A stretch of DNA of 55,248 nt from Clostridiales bacterium (GCA_017615755.1 JAFZZM010000051.1:1-55248); one strand, 5' to 3'. Positions 32,633 through 41,350 are shown, counted from the first letter of the stretch. A program made the numbers and translations. Notes: generated by a model not told the origin, from the letters alone.

Positions 32633-33973
32633 ATGAAGAAGGTAACTTTCAAAAAAGGAAACCTCCAAAGTGATGGTCTGGACTTCGGACGTCAACGCAA
32701 GTTTATGCGCGAAGCCCTTCTTGAAGTGTGTTCGCCCAGGGAAGTTATCCTGCCTATGGTCCAGCATCGCGGTACACCCTGTGACCCTGTAGTTTCAGTC
32801 GGGGACAGTGTAGCGATCGGTGATCTCGTCGGCGTTCCGGCTGACATGAAGGGTGTTCCGGTGCATGCCAGTGTTTCGGGTGAAGTGACGAAGATCGACT
32901 CGATCCGTCTTCCGAACCGTGTAAGCTGTAAGGCGGTGTGGATCAAGAATGACTTGAACCGCCGTTTCTCTACTAAGATCCATCCGAGAACGAATGTGGA
33001 CCAGCTCTCCCTTGCGGAATTGAGCAAACTTTTGTGGACATCCGGTATCTGCGGTATGGGCGGAGAAGGCATATCCACGTATTCCAAATGTGTTAAAGCA
33101 GAAAAAGCAGGTGTGGAGACGCTCTTGGTCAATGCGACCCAGAGCGAACCCTTCCTTGCCTGCGATCTGCATCATCTGCGCGTCAATGCGCCCCGTGTTC
33201 TTCAGGGTGCGATGGCGCTCGGCGGCATCTGCCGTGTAAAGAAAGTCGTTTTCTGTATCGAAGATCTCTGGGTCGATGAGATCGATGCCCTGAACAAGGC
33301 GATCACGGATCTTCGTCATCGTTATCTCGATAAGAAGATCGAAGTGCGTCTGTTCAAGACGCGTTTCCCGCAGGGGTGTCAGCAGTTGATCATCAAGGCA
33401 CTGTACGGCGTGGAACTGCCGATCGGAAAAGATCCCGAAGAAGAAGTAAAGGCAGTGCTTTTTAATGCGTCGACATGTCAGGCGTTCTGCGACATGATCG
33501 AGAAGAATCAGCCTTTGATCTCGCGTGTGGTGACGATCTCCGGTGATACCATTACGGGACACAATGTCCTTGTACCGATCGGTACCAGTGTTTCCGAGCT
33601 TCTAGAGCGTGTTCCGGGTGCCCATACGGCACAGAGGATCGCTTGGGGCGGTGCGATGACGGGCGTGGCCATTAAAGACCTGAACGTGCCGATCATCAAG
33701 ACGACGGCGGCGATCACGATCATCCGTAAATTCGAGCCGATGCGCATGAACTGCATTCACTGCGGTGCCTGTGTCGGTGCCTGTCCGGTAGGACTTTCCC
33801 CGTATCTTCTGAACCGCCTGATCGAGATCGGGCAGGAGGAAGCAGCGGTTTCGGAGTCCGTGGAGCAGTGTATCGCCTGCGGTGCCTGTGCGTATGTCTG
33901 CCCGGCCGGTATCGAACTGTCTACGAATATTGCGAAGGCGGCTCACCGGGCGAGAAAGAGAGGCATCGTATGA
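32633..33973 (+). CDS. RnfC-like electron-transport subunit (diverged)
   Basis: The 446-residue protein has the length and order of RnfC. It opens with a biotinyl-like fold, then a flavin/NADH-binding core with SGICGMGGEGISTYSK, and two [4Fe-4S] motifs near the C-terminus (CIHCGACVGACP about 373-384, CIACGACAYVCP about 412-423). In canonical RnfC the core reads GGAGFPTHVK and NGAECEP; here these are GGEGISTYSK and NATQSEP, so the flavin and nucleotide site is altered. The stop codon overlaps the next start (ATGA). It should be a peripheral membrane subunit moving electrons between a soluble carrier and the membrane part, but NADH use is uncertain. Confidence 0.85.
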   Translation: MKKVTFKKGNLQSDGLDFGRQRKFMREALLEVCSPREVILPMVQHRGTPCDPVVSVGDSVAIGDLVGVPADMKGVPVHASVSGEVTKIDSIRLPNRVSCKAVWIKNDLNRRFSTKIHPRTNVDQLSLAELSKLLWTSGICGMGGEGISTYSKCVKAEKAGVETLLVNATQSEPFLACDLHHLRVNAPRVLQGAMALGGICRVKKVVFCIEDLWVDEIDALNKAITDLRHRYLDKKIEVRLFKTRFPQGCQQLIIKALYGVELPIGKDPEEEVKAVLFNASTCQAFCDMIEKNQPLISRVVTISGDTITGHNVLVPIGTSVSELLERVPGAHTAQRIAWGGAMTGVAIKDLNVPIIKTTAAITIIRKFEPMRMNCIHCGACVGACPVGLSPYLLNRLIEIGQEEAAVSESVEQCIACGACAYVCPAGIELSTNIAKAAHRARKRGIV

Positions 33974-34935
33974 AGAGAAAACAACTGGCTCCTCATATTC
34001 ATGCCGATCAGCCGGCGGCCGAGAGGTACATGTATGTCCTGGTTGCCTTGCTTCCGATCGTAATCGGTGCGGTCTTCTACTACGGCATCCGTGTGCTGCT
34101 TCTTACCGCGGTATCCTGCTCGGTCTTCTTTTTCTGCGATTATCTTTCTTCAAAGAAAATGTATCCGGAATTACCATTCCATGCCGACTATAGTTCACTT
34201 GTCAGCGGCATGATCCTGGTCATGCTTGTGCCGGTATCTTCGGCCTTCTGGGCGGTAGCGCTGGCAGCGGCGTTCAGCTCGCTTTTGGTCAAGCAGGCTT
34301 TCGGCGGCGTGGGAAGAAACATATTTAATCCTGCCCTTGCGGCACGTGCATTCCTGCAGATCGCTTTCCCGGCCCAGATGGTCGCGGTGGAACAGCCGAT
34401 GGAGCATTTCTGGGGCCTTCGCTCTCTTCTTACGGGAAAAGCACTTGCTTCGAGTGCTCTGGTTTCCGCGGATGTGGGCATGCTGGATGTGATCTCCGGA
34501 AGGATCTGTGGCATGGTGGGTACCACATCTTTAGTTCTGATCGCGATCGGCGCGGTGATCCTTTTTGAAAGAAAACTCTTTTCGGTATATGCGCCGGTGT
34601 CCTTTTTCCTGGTGATCGTCCTGGGTTATATTCCTTTCAACTGGACGAGCGTGGGACTGATGGAATTCTTCCTGTGGTGCATCCGCGGAGGTGTTCTGTT
34701 TATTGCCGTATTCCCGCTTCATGACTGCACGACGATGCCGATGGATAAATGGGCGCAGTGCCTTTTCGGCGGTGGTGCGGGCCTTCTGACTTTGATATTG
34801 TACCGTTTCGGTAATGCATCGTACGCCATGATCTATCCGGTGCTGATGATGAATGCACTTACCCCGGTATTTGACTACTATATCCGCCCGAGAGCTTTTT
34901 CCAAGGCTTCCTGGTTTCGGGAGGTGGACAAATGA
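33970..34935 (+). CDS. RnfD-like membrane subunit lacking the FMN-attachment motif
   Basis: A polytopic membrane protein of 321 residues. The RnfD/NqrB hallmark GGVGRNIFNPALAARAF is clear, and later GMVGTTSLVL stands where RnfD has GSIGETSAL. In RnfD an SGATPL-type motif binds FMN covalently through Thr; the matching region here reads ASSALVSADVGMLD, with no Thr. The ATDPVTSP motif is changed to FPLHDCTTMP. So the fold seems kept but covalent flavin is probably absent. The start overlaps the RnfC stop by four bases, and the stop overlaps the next start, giving tight translational coupling. Confidence 0.82.
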   Translation: MKRKQLAPHIHADQPAAERYMYVLVALLPIVIGAVFYYGIRVLLLTAVSCSVFFFCDYLSSKKMYPELPFHADYSSLVSGMILVMLVPVSSAFWAVALAAAFSSLLVKQAFGGVGRNIFNPALAARAFLQIAFPAQMVAVEQPMEHFWGLRSLLTGKALASSALVSADVGMLDVISGRICGMVGTTSLVLIAIGAVILFERKLFSVYAPVSFFLVIVLGYIPFNWTSVGLMEFFLWCIRGGVLFIAVFPLHDCTTMPMDKWAQCLFGGGAGLLTLILYRFGNASYAMIYPVLMMNALTPVFDYYIRPRAFSKASWFREVDK

Positions 34936-36188
34936 CCCGGTCGTTCTTTAAAGGAGTAACAATTCGTGCATTGATCGCAATCGTTCTGGCTTTCGGTTTT
35001 CTTTTCACCTGCTATTACCGGACGGAGAACCGTTCGCAGGCGAAGGAGCAGGCCAAGTACAAGGAGGAATTCGGTACTTTGCTGATGGCCGAGGAGTACC
35101 GGCCGCTCAAGACGGACATTCTGGATAACTATCAGGAGATCCGCTATGTGTACAGTGCGTATGACGAGAACGGTAAGCTCATGGGCTATATCCTCGATGT
35201 GGCGATGGACTTGCCGGACGGCTCGATCCATACACAGATGAGTATCAGTGAGAACGGTGAAAACCTTATGGATATCCGCATTCTGCAGGATAAGGACGAT
35301 TCGATCATGCTCGATGAAGAGCAGATGGAGACCCTGAAGGGTCAGCTTCGTGGCGCACGTATTCCGGTATCGGTACATCAGCAGATCGTGGACGATGTGC
35401 AGTACCAGGTCGAGTACGACCCGCTCTTGGGACTTCACGATGGTGTGTACTATGCGGAGCTTCCGGAACCTGCCAAGGACGGGTATCTGGATCACGTGGA
35501 GATCGAAGTGCGTGGCGGCCGTATCGTGCGTGTGGAATGGGATGCGGTGAATAAGACCACGGGGCGTCTTCGCTCGACGGATTCCATTGAAGGAGAATAT
35601 AACATCAGCGGCAATATCTGGGCGGAGCAGGCATATCGTGTGCAGAACCGTCTGGTGCTTGTGCAGGATCCGATGAAACTGGCGATGAAGTCGGACGGAA
35701 CCACACAGATCATTGACGGTGTTTCCATGAAGATCACGGTGTTCATCAACCTGGTCAACGAGTGTATCGCCAATTCCCGTGCTTCCATGACGAAGGATAT
35801 GTATCTGCGTTCGAAGGAAAATGGTGGCGAAGGATCGGACGAGGGCGATTCAGAAACGAAGGAAACCACGGCACCTGCCGAGACTACGATGGATCCGGCT
35901 TCTTTGGATGTGACCGTGACCGCTACACCGACACCGCTTCCGACAGAAGCGCCGACGCCTACTCCGACAAAAGCACCTTCCCAGATCGGTGTTATCGGTG
36001 GTGAGGATGGCGTGGTCCAGGGCGATACCGGTAATATCCTTTCGGAGAGCGTGGACGGGATCCCGCTTTCGGAGATCCGTACGTATATCGACGGACTTCC
36101 GGATATGAAGATGCACTGTTCGGCCACTTTGAGTACGATCAATCTGGCATATAAGTTTATGCGTGAATATTTGAATTGGGTAGGTTGA
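34932..36188 (+). CDS. RnfG-like extracytoplasmic protein with degenerate FMN motif
   Basis: The 418-residue protein has an N-terminal membrane anchor (about 10-28) and an outside part. The middle (about 175-260) resembles FMN-binding domains: DGVYYAELPEPAKDGYLDHVEIEV..GGRIVRVEW. Where RnfG has the flavinylation motif D-x-x-[ST]-G-A-T, this protein reads IDGVSMKIT near residue 260 and HCSATLST near 396; neither is intact. Between them is a Pro/Thr linker (about 332-352, TPTPLPTEAPTPTPTKAPS), unusual inside an Rnf subunit. It is coupled to RnfD by an ATGA overlap and followed two bases later by the membrane subunit. I infer an RnfG counterpart that has lost or changed its covalent flavin. Confidence 0.72.
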   Translation: MTRSFFKGVTIRALIAIVLAFGFLFTCYYRTENRSQAKEQAKYKEEFGTLLMAEEYRPLKTDILDNYQEIRYVYSAYDENGKLMGYILDVAMDLPDGSIHTQMSISENGENLMDIRILQDKDDSIMLDEEQMETLKGQLRGARIPVSVHQQIVDDVQYQVEYDPLLGLHDGVYYAELPEPAKDGYLDHVEIEVRGGRIVRVEWDAVNKTTGRLRSTDSIEGEYNISGNIWAEQAYRVQNRLVLVQDPMKLAMKSDGTTQIIDGVSMKITVFINLVNECIANSRASMTKDMYLRSKENGGEGSDEGDSETKETTAPAETTMDPASLDVTVTATPTPLPTEAPTPTPTKAPSQIGVIGGEDGVVQGDTGNILSESVDGIPLSEIRTYIDGLPDMKMHCSATLSTINLAYKFMREYLNWVG

Positions 36189-36189
36189 T

Positions 36190-37320
36190 ATGCAGGAGAA
36201 CGTTTACATTTCGAAAAAACAGTTCTACATCACGGTGTCTTTCGCCTTGATGCTGCTCTGCACGACCGGATCCCTGAAGGTGTTCCTCAGTTCCTGCGTG
36301 CAGTTTGTGCTTTTTGCGCTGATCAATCTTCTTGCGATCCGCTATATCAAGAACCATCGCATCTGCTGGGGCATCTTTGCGCTGAGTGCGGCCGTGATCG
36401 GGGAGATCGCAACGCTTCTTTCGCAGTTTTTGTCCTTTCCTGTGCCGATGCCCACGTTCTTCCTTCTGCCGGAGTCCACATTTTTGTATCTTTCGGTGCC
36501 GCTATTTTATTACATGCTTGAATCGGGAGAAACGGGGATCGACAGTGGATACGGCAAAGGATTTCTTTTCTATATCTGGGATGGCGTCTTGATTTCCCTG
36601 ATCCGTGAAGTGGTCGGTTTCGATTCTTTCTTCGGCAAGAAACTGGGGATCTTCGAAAACCGCGATGTGCAGATCCTGACGCATTCTTCCGGTGCCACGA
36701 TCCTTGTGATCCTGAGCATCCTTCTGATCGCGACCCTGAAGAGGAATGATTCGGGCAAGAACTGGATCATGGGATGGAATAACTATGAAGAGAAAAAATA
36801 CCAGGGAATGTCCTTCTCCCGTGAGAAGACATTCTTCCGTCTCATGCTCTGCATGCTCGCAACTGATGTGGTCGCGGGCGGCATCAGTGTGGTCTATCTC
36901 CTTTATGCGCCGGAGATCCTGCGACAGCCGGGACATGTGGTCCTTTACGCTACACTTTTTACTTTTGCGCTTTTCACCCTGATGATCAAGGCCTTCAAGC
37001 TTGAGGACGAGGTGGACGAAAGCCCGTTCCTGCCTCTGATCACCATCGTGAAAGTATCTTTGCCGCTGGTATTCTATCTCCGCCGTTTCGCGCTTTCAAA
37101 TTCCATGGCGGTAACGACCATTGTGGTCTGGTGGGTAGCACTGGTCATCGGTGTATGGTTCTCGTTCACTGTTGTCCTTTTCTATCTGCATGTGCATGAC
37201 CGCCGTCTTATGTTCTGTAAGATCCCGAGATGCCTGCAGGGTATCCCGTTTATAATTCTTCACATCCTTCTGGCACAGCTGATCCTGATGCCGCTTCTGG
37301 ATGTGATCTCGAATGTGTAA
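36190..37320 (+). CDS. Polytopic membrane protein, probable RnfE-RnfA fusion
   Basis: The 376-residue protein has ten or more hydrophobic segments, about twice the size of RnfA or RnfE (about 200 each). The first half (1-195) matches RnfE in order: Cys24 where RnfE has its LGLCP cysteine, and WDGVLISLIREVVGFDSFFG where RnfE has the GFTLALxxxGxxREllGxGxxFG pattern. The second half (about 210-376) matches RnfA: Cys221, SPFLPLITIV for GIFLPLITTN, and VHDRRLMFCKIPRCLQGIPF for the RERLE..VPK.FRGLPI motif. The second conserved Cys of each half (NC motifs) looks lost. It closes the Rnf-like operon. The fusion reading is by eye and the similarity is weak. Confidence 0.62.
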   Translation: MQENVYISKKQFYITVSFALMLLCTTGSLKVFLSSCVQFVLFALINLLAIRYIKNHRICWGIFALSAAVIGEIATLLSQFLSFPVPMPTFFLLPESTFLYLSVPLFYYMLESGETGIDSGYGKGFLFYIWDGVLISLIREVVGFDSFFGKKLGIFENRDVQILTHSSGATILVILSILLIATLKRNDSGKNWIMGWNNYEEKKYQGMSFSREKTFFRLMLCMLATDVVAGGISVVYLLYAPEILRQPGHVVLYATLFTFALFTLMIKAFKLEDEVDESPFLPLITIVKVSLPLVFYLRRFALSNSMAVTTIVVWWVALVIGVWFSFTVVLFYLHVHDRRLMFCKIPRCLQGIPFIILHILLAQLILMPLLDVISNV

Positions 37321-37331
37321 GGAGAATGAAA

Positions 37332-38537
37332 ATGAAGATCGTGATCACCTGCCTTTTCGGCCTGGAACATTACTGCGCAGAGGACCTGCTGAATATCGGT
37401 TTTGATAAGAGCCGGATCGAGGTGACGGACGGCCTGCTTCTGGTGGATACGACACCGGAGACGATGCGTACGGACATCGCCCGCATCCTGATGTGGGTGA
37501 GAAGAGGCGAGCGCGTACTGCTTTCCATCGGCGAATTCGACGCGGTTACTTTTGAAGAATTCTTCGACGGCATCGAGAAGATCCGTTGGCAGGACTGGAT
37601 CCCGCAGGACTGGGCATTCCACGTCAACGGCTATTCCCGTGATTCCAAGCTTTTCGGTATCCCTGCATGTCAGAGCCTTGCCAAGAAGGCCATGGTAAAA
37701 GCACTTGCGTCGGCGCGTCATCTTCCTGAGGGGGCGCGGATCGAGGAGAATGAAAAACTCGGTATCGTGAAGATGTCTTTCGGTATCGTGAAAGACCATG
37801 TCCGTGTCATGATCGATCTTACGGGAGACGGACTTCACAAGCGCGGATACCGCCCGCTTATGCATGAAGCGCCGATCAAGGAGACGCTTGCGGCGGGTAT
37901 GGTCAGTGCGGCGCAGTACCGTTTCTTCGGGGAAGAAGCGCTGGTCGATCCGTTCTGCGGTTCCGGAACGATCGTGATCGAGGCCGCCATGATGGCATTA
38001 AACATCGCGCCGGGCCTGAAGCGTGATTTTGCTGCGGAAAAACTTCCGTATATCGGTAAGGCGCCGTTCGATCAGGCCAGGGAAGAAGCCCGCGATATGG
38101 CGGATCTTTCACCTATGGACGATATTTATTTCTATGGTTCGGACATCGATCCGAAAGCCGTCGAGACCGCAAGACGTAATGCCCAGGCGGCCGGCGTGTC
38201 CGATTTTACCCGTTTCAAAGTGGCGGATTTCAAAAATCAGACGCCGGAGGAGCTTGCTTCCTGGACGCGCATGAGCCGCCAGCTGATCCTCTGTAATCCC
38301 CCGTACGGTGGGCGTTTGCTGACTCCGGAAGCAGCGGCGGAGATCTATAAGGGCATCGCGCGTACCTATCTCGACAGGGAAGGATTTTGCAAGAAAGGTA
38401 TTCGTCTTTCTGTTATTACCCCGGATGATTCCTTTGAAAACCAGGTTATTCGAAAAGCAGATAAAAGAAGAAAATTATACAACGGTTCGATTCGATGCCA
38501 ATTGACAAACTATTATCGTTTACCGCCAAAAAAATAA
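37332..38537 (+). CDS. THUMP-domain RNA methyltransferase, RlmL/YpsC-like
   Basis: The 401-residue protein methylates a base in RNA, in the COG0116 family (E. coli RlmL makes m2G in 23S rRNA). An N-terminal THUMP domain covers about 1-150. The SAM-binding motif is ALVDPFCGSGTIVIEAA (about 203-220), the catalytic motif LILCNPPYGGRL (about 315-326), and FYGSDIDPKAVETARRNA binds the cofactor ribose. The ATG at 37332 follows AAGGAG by seven bases; an ATG six bases earlier is too close to it. It follows the Rnf-like operon by 11 bases and could be on the same mRNA. The exact RNA target is uncertain. Confidence 0.9.
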   Translation: MKIVITCLFGLEHYCAEDLLNIGFDKSRIEVTDGLLLVDTTPETMRTDIARILMWVRRGERVLLSIGEFDAVTFEEFFDGIEKIRWQDWIPQDWAFHVNGYSRDSKLFGIPACQSLAKKAMVKALASARHLPEGARIEENEKLGIVKMSFGIVKDHVRVMIDLTGDGLHKRGYRPLMHEAPIKETLAAGMVSAAQYRFFGEEALVDPFCGSGTIVIEAAMMALNIAPGLKRDFAAEKLPYIGKAPFDQAREEARDMADLSPMDDIYFYGSDIDPKAVETARRNAQAAGVSDFTRFKVADFKNQTPEELASWTRMSRQLILCNPPYGGRLLTPEAAAEIYKGIARTYLDREGFCKKGIRLSVITPDDSFENQVIRKADKRRKLYNGSIRCQLTNYYRLPPKK

Positions 38538-38732
38538 CATGGTACAGTTGTCCGCGAGCGGTGGACACGGAAAATGTCAAATCGTAATCCCGACCTTCGA
38601 AAACATAGTAATTTCAGGCAAAACAAGTTTAAAAAGTATTTCGTGCGTTTTCGCGAAAAACACTTGACAAAATAAACGGCGCGAAATTTCGGGCTTCGTG
38701 AGGGGCGATTTTAAGAAAGCCTTGTTTTTGAG
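38538..38732. other. Non-coding AT-rich stretch
   Basis: No gene found. It holds a hairpin TGTCCGC-GA-GCGGTGGACA near 38552-38573 without a T tract, a TTTCGCGAAA palindrome near 38649-38658 and a TTGACA at 38664-38669 with no partner -10. It leads into the DnaA-box cluster. Confidence 0.5.
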
Positions 38733-38799
38733 TTATCCACAGACTTTTCCACATTTTCCACAGGTCTTTTTCTCTTTTGCACGCAGAAAAAGTGGAAAA
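38733..38799. promoter_or_regulatory. Cluster of DnaA-box-like sites
   Basis: TTATCCACA (38733-38741) is a perfect consensus DnaA box. TTTTCCACA follows twice in tandem (38745-38753 and 38754-38762), and TTTTCCACT lies on the opposite strand (38799-38791). Four sites fall in 67 bases of a non-coding region of almost 390 bases. The neighbours (rRNA methyltransferase, proA) are not typical origin genes, and transcription does not switch direction here. A DnaA-controlled promoter or titration site is as likely as an origin. Confidence 0.65.
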
Positions 38800-38889
38800 C
38801 TTTTTGAAAATGTGCAAAATTCGTTCTTTTTCAGTTCTTTTCAATATGAAAATCTCAAGGATTCATAAGCCATTTAGATGGGAATCTGA

Positions 38890-38895
38890 TATAAT
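38890..38895 (+). promoter_or_regulatory. -10 box of proA
   Basis: TATAAT lies 31 bases upstream of the proA ATG. No convincing -35 is visible at 16-18 bases. It is about 90 bases downstream of the DnaA-box cluster. Confidence 0.6.
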
Positions 38896-38926
38896 AAACT
38901 GAATCAATGTAAAAGAAGGTTTGTGT

Positions 38927-40207
38927 ATGACAGATTTCGAAACTCGTGCAATGGAAGCCAAGCAGGCATCGTTTGCGATGGCGGTACTTCCTACCGAAGT
39001 AAAAGATACGGCTCTCCTGAAGATCGCAGAAGCTCTCAATGAGAATAAAGAAGCCATTTTCGCGGCGAATGAGACCGACGTGAAGAATGCGCAGGAATCG
39101 AATCTGCCGATGCCGCTGCAGAAGCGCCTTCTGTTTAACGAGCATAAACTCGCGGATGTAACCGAGGGTCTTAGAAGCTTGACCAAGCTCGAAGATCCGG
39201 TCGGCCGTGAACTTCTCAAGACCGAACTCGATGACGATCTGGTGATGACACGTGTGTCCTGCCCGATCGGTGTGCTCGGTATCATTTTCGAATCCCGTCC
39301 GGATGCCCTGGTGCAGATCGCATCTCTGGCACTGAAGTCAGGTAATGCCTGCTGCCTGAAGGGTGGTAGTGAGGCGCTCAATTCCAATCGTATCCTTTAC
39401 GAAGTGATCGCGAAGGCTTCCGAGGAAGCCGGTATCCCGAAGGGATGGATCACCCTGATGGAGACGAGAAACGATGTAGCGGAGATGCTCCAGCTCGATA
39501 AGTACATCGACCTGATCATCCCACGCGGATCCAATTCTTTTGTACAGTACATCATGCAGCACAGTAATATCCCGGTCATGGGTCATGCGGACGGCGTATG
39601 CCACCTGTATATCCACGAGAAAGCAGACCGTGAGATGGCATTGAAGCTTGCCATCGACAGTAAGACACAGTACGTCTCGGTTTGTAATGCCTGCGAGACG
39701 ATCCTTGTGGATGAGTCGATCGCGAAAGACTTCCTGCCGGAGCTCGCTTCTGCCCTGAAAGAGAAGAACGTAGTCCTTCACGGCTGCGAGAAGACCAAGG
39801 CGATCCTTCCGGATGTCCTTGATGTCGAAGAGTGGCATCACGAATATCTCGACTATGAAGTTTCGATCAAGGTCGTTTCCGGTCTGGACGAAGCCATCGA
39901 CCATATCAACACGAACGGCTCCGGTCACACCGAGTCGATCGTAACGACGGATAAGGACGCGGCGGAAGAGTTCATGAACCGTGTGGATTCCGGTAATGTT
40001 TTCTGGAACTGCTCGACACGTTTCTCCGATGGTCTGCGTTATGGTTTTGGCGCTGAGGTCGGCATCAGCACAAGTAAGCTTCACGCCAGAGGTCCGGTCG
40101 GACTGGAAGGTCTGGTCACATATAAGTACAAGATCGTCGGTCACGGCAATCTTGTTGCGGACTATGCTTCCGGAAAGAGAACGTTTACACATAAACACAT
40201 CAAATAA
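38927..40207 (+). CDS. proA: Gamma-glutamyl phosphate reductase (glutamate-5-semialdehyde dehydrogenase)
   Basis: Second step of proline synthesis: reduces gamma-glutamyl phosphate with NADPH. The 426-residue protein is full length. Family motifs include PIGVLGIIFESRPDALVQIASLALKSGN, LKGGSEALNSN, and the catalytic Cys in QYVSVCNACETILVD. The C-terminal NTRFSDG-type motif reads NCSTRFSDGLRYGFGAEVGISTSK. AGAAGG precedes the ATG; an earlier TTG two codons upstream is possible but weaker. proB is not in this window. The next gene starts 15 bases downstream, so proA may be co-transcribed with rpiB. Confidence 0.96.
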   Translation: MTDFETRAMEAKQASFAMAVLPTEVKDTALLKIAEALNENKEAIFAANETDVKNAQESNLPMPLQKRLLFNEHKLADVTEGLRSLTKLEDPVGRELLKTELDDDLVMTRVSCPIGVLGIIFESRPDALVQIASLALKSGNACCLKGGSEALNSNRILYEVIAKASEEAGIPKGWITLMETRNDVAEMLQLDKYIDLIIPRGSNSFVQYIMQHSNIPVMGHADGVCHLYIHEKADREMALKLAIDSKTQYVSVCNACETILVDESIAKDFLPELASALKEKNVVLHGCEKTKAILPDVLDVEEWHHEYLDYEVSIKVVSGLDEAIDHINTNGSGHTESIVTTDKDAAEEFMNRVDSGNVFWNCSTRFSDGLRYGFGAEVGISTSKLHARGPVGLEGLVTYKYKIVGHGNLVADYASGKRTFTHKHIK

Positions 40208-40222
40208 AGCGAGGGTATGAAC

Positions 40223-40675
40223 ATGATTATTTCTATTGCATCTGATCACGCAGGATTTGCACTCCGCAAGATTGTTGTGGATCATCTCAGCAAGCAGGGT
40301 CATACGATCATCCAGGGTGGCGCAACGGCTGCAGATGTTCCGTACAGTTATGTACTGGCCGGACAGAAAGTGGCAAAAGATGTAATCGATGGAACGGCAG
40401 AGAGAGGTATCGTGATCTGCGGAACAGGAATCGGCATTTCGATGGTAGCCAATAAGTTCCCGGGTATCCGCTGCGCACTCTGCACGAACGAATATATGGC
40501 AAGAATGGCCCGCCAGCATAACGATGCGAACGTCCTTTCCATGGGCGCACGTGTTGTCGGCAGCTCCCTGGCACTGGGCATCGTCGATGCGTACATGAAC
40601 GAGCCGTTTGACGGCGGACGTCATCAGACACGCGTCAACGACATGAAGGAACAGGAGAAAGAGCTTTTTAAATAA
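40223..40675 (+). CDS. rpiB: Ribose-5-phosphate isomerase B
   Basis: Interconverts ribose 5-phosphate and ribulose 5-phosphate; some relatives act on allose or galactose 6-phosphate. The 150-residue protein has SDHAGFALR at the start, the catalytic Cys in IVICGTGIGISMVANK, and the closing RHQTRVNDM region. I prefer the ATG at 40223, with GAGGG seven bases upstream, over one six bases earlier. Together with upp downstream it suggests a small pentose-phosphate and nucleotide salvage group. Confidence 0.93.
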   Translation: MIISIASDHAGFALRKIVVDHLSKQGHTIIQGGATAADVPYSYVLAGQKVAKDVIDGTAERGIVICGTGIGISMVANKFPGIRCALCTNEYMARMARQHNDANVLSMGARVVGSSLALGIVDAYMNEPFDGGRHQTRVNDMKEQEKELFK

Positions 40676-40714
40676 GTAACGAAATCAAATTTGATTTGAA
40701 AGTGAGGAAAGTAT

Positions 40715-41350
40715 ATGTCAGACCCGAAATTTTTTCTTTTTGATCATCCGTTGATCCAGCACAAGATCTCGATCCTTCGTGACAAGCAGACGTCCACAAA
40801 GGAATTCCGTGAGCTGGTCAATGAGCTGGCTATGCTGATGGCATACGAGGTGACCCGTGATCTTCCTTTGAAGGAAGTCGATATCGAGACACCGGTTGCT
40901 GCGACAAAGGCCAAGGTTCTCGCAGGCAAGAAGATCGCTCTTGTTCCGATCCTTCGTGCAGGCCTGGGAATGGTGGACGGTATGCTTTCCATTATCCCGA
41001 ATGCCAAGGTCGGCCACATCGGTCTCTACCGTGACCCGAATACTTTGAAGCCGGTCGAGTATTACTGCAAGCTTCCGGAGGACATCCAGAACCGTGAAGT
41101 TATCCTTCTGGATCCGATGCTGGCGACAGGCGGTTCCGCATCTGCGGCTATCACATTCCTGAAAGAGCGCGGCATCTCGAGCATCAAGTTCGTCTGCCTG
41201 ATTTCCGCTCCGGACGGTATTGCAAGACTGCAGGAAGATCACCCGGATGTACCGATCTTCTGTGCGGCAAAAGACGAAAGACTGAACGATCACGCTTACA
41301 TTATCCCGGGTCTGGGTGATGCCGGCGACCGTCTCTTCGGTACGAACTGA
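40715..41350 (+). CDS. upp: Uracil phosphoribosyltransferase
   Basis: Salvages uracil to UMP using PRPP. The 211-residue protein has the PRPP-binding motif [18 protein letters not shown] (about 128-145) and the uracil-binding C-terminus [29 protein letters not shown] and [15 protein letters not shown] are also typical of the family. It lies 39 bases after rpiB. A ribosome site (GTGAGGAAAG) precedes the ATG. upp often sits beside ATP synthase genes in Firmicutes, as here. Confidence 0.97.
   Translation: MSDPKFFLFDHPLIQHKISILRDKQTSTKEFRELVNELAMLMAYEVTRDLPLKEVDIETPVAATKAKVLAGKKIALVPILRAGLGMVDGMLSIIPNAKVGHIGLYRDPNTLKPVEYYCKLPEDIQNREVILLDPMLATGGSASAAITFLKERGISSIKFVCLISAPDGIARLQEDHPDVPIFCAAKDERLNDHAYIIPGLGDAGDRLFGTN

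Noticed and set aside
38552..38573. Terminator after the rRNA methyltransferase gene
   Set aside because: A GC-rich hairpin is present but no T tract follows.
38733..38799. Chromosomal origin oriC
   Set aside because: DnaA boxes are present, but there is no dnaA, dnaN or rpmH and no switch of gene direction. I keep it only as a DnaA-box cluster.
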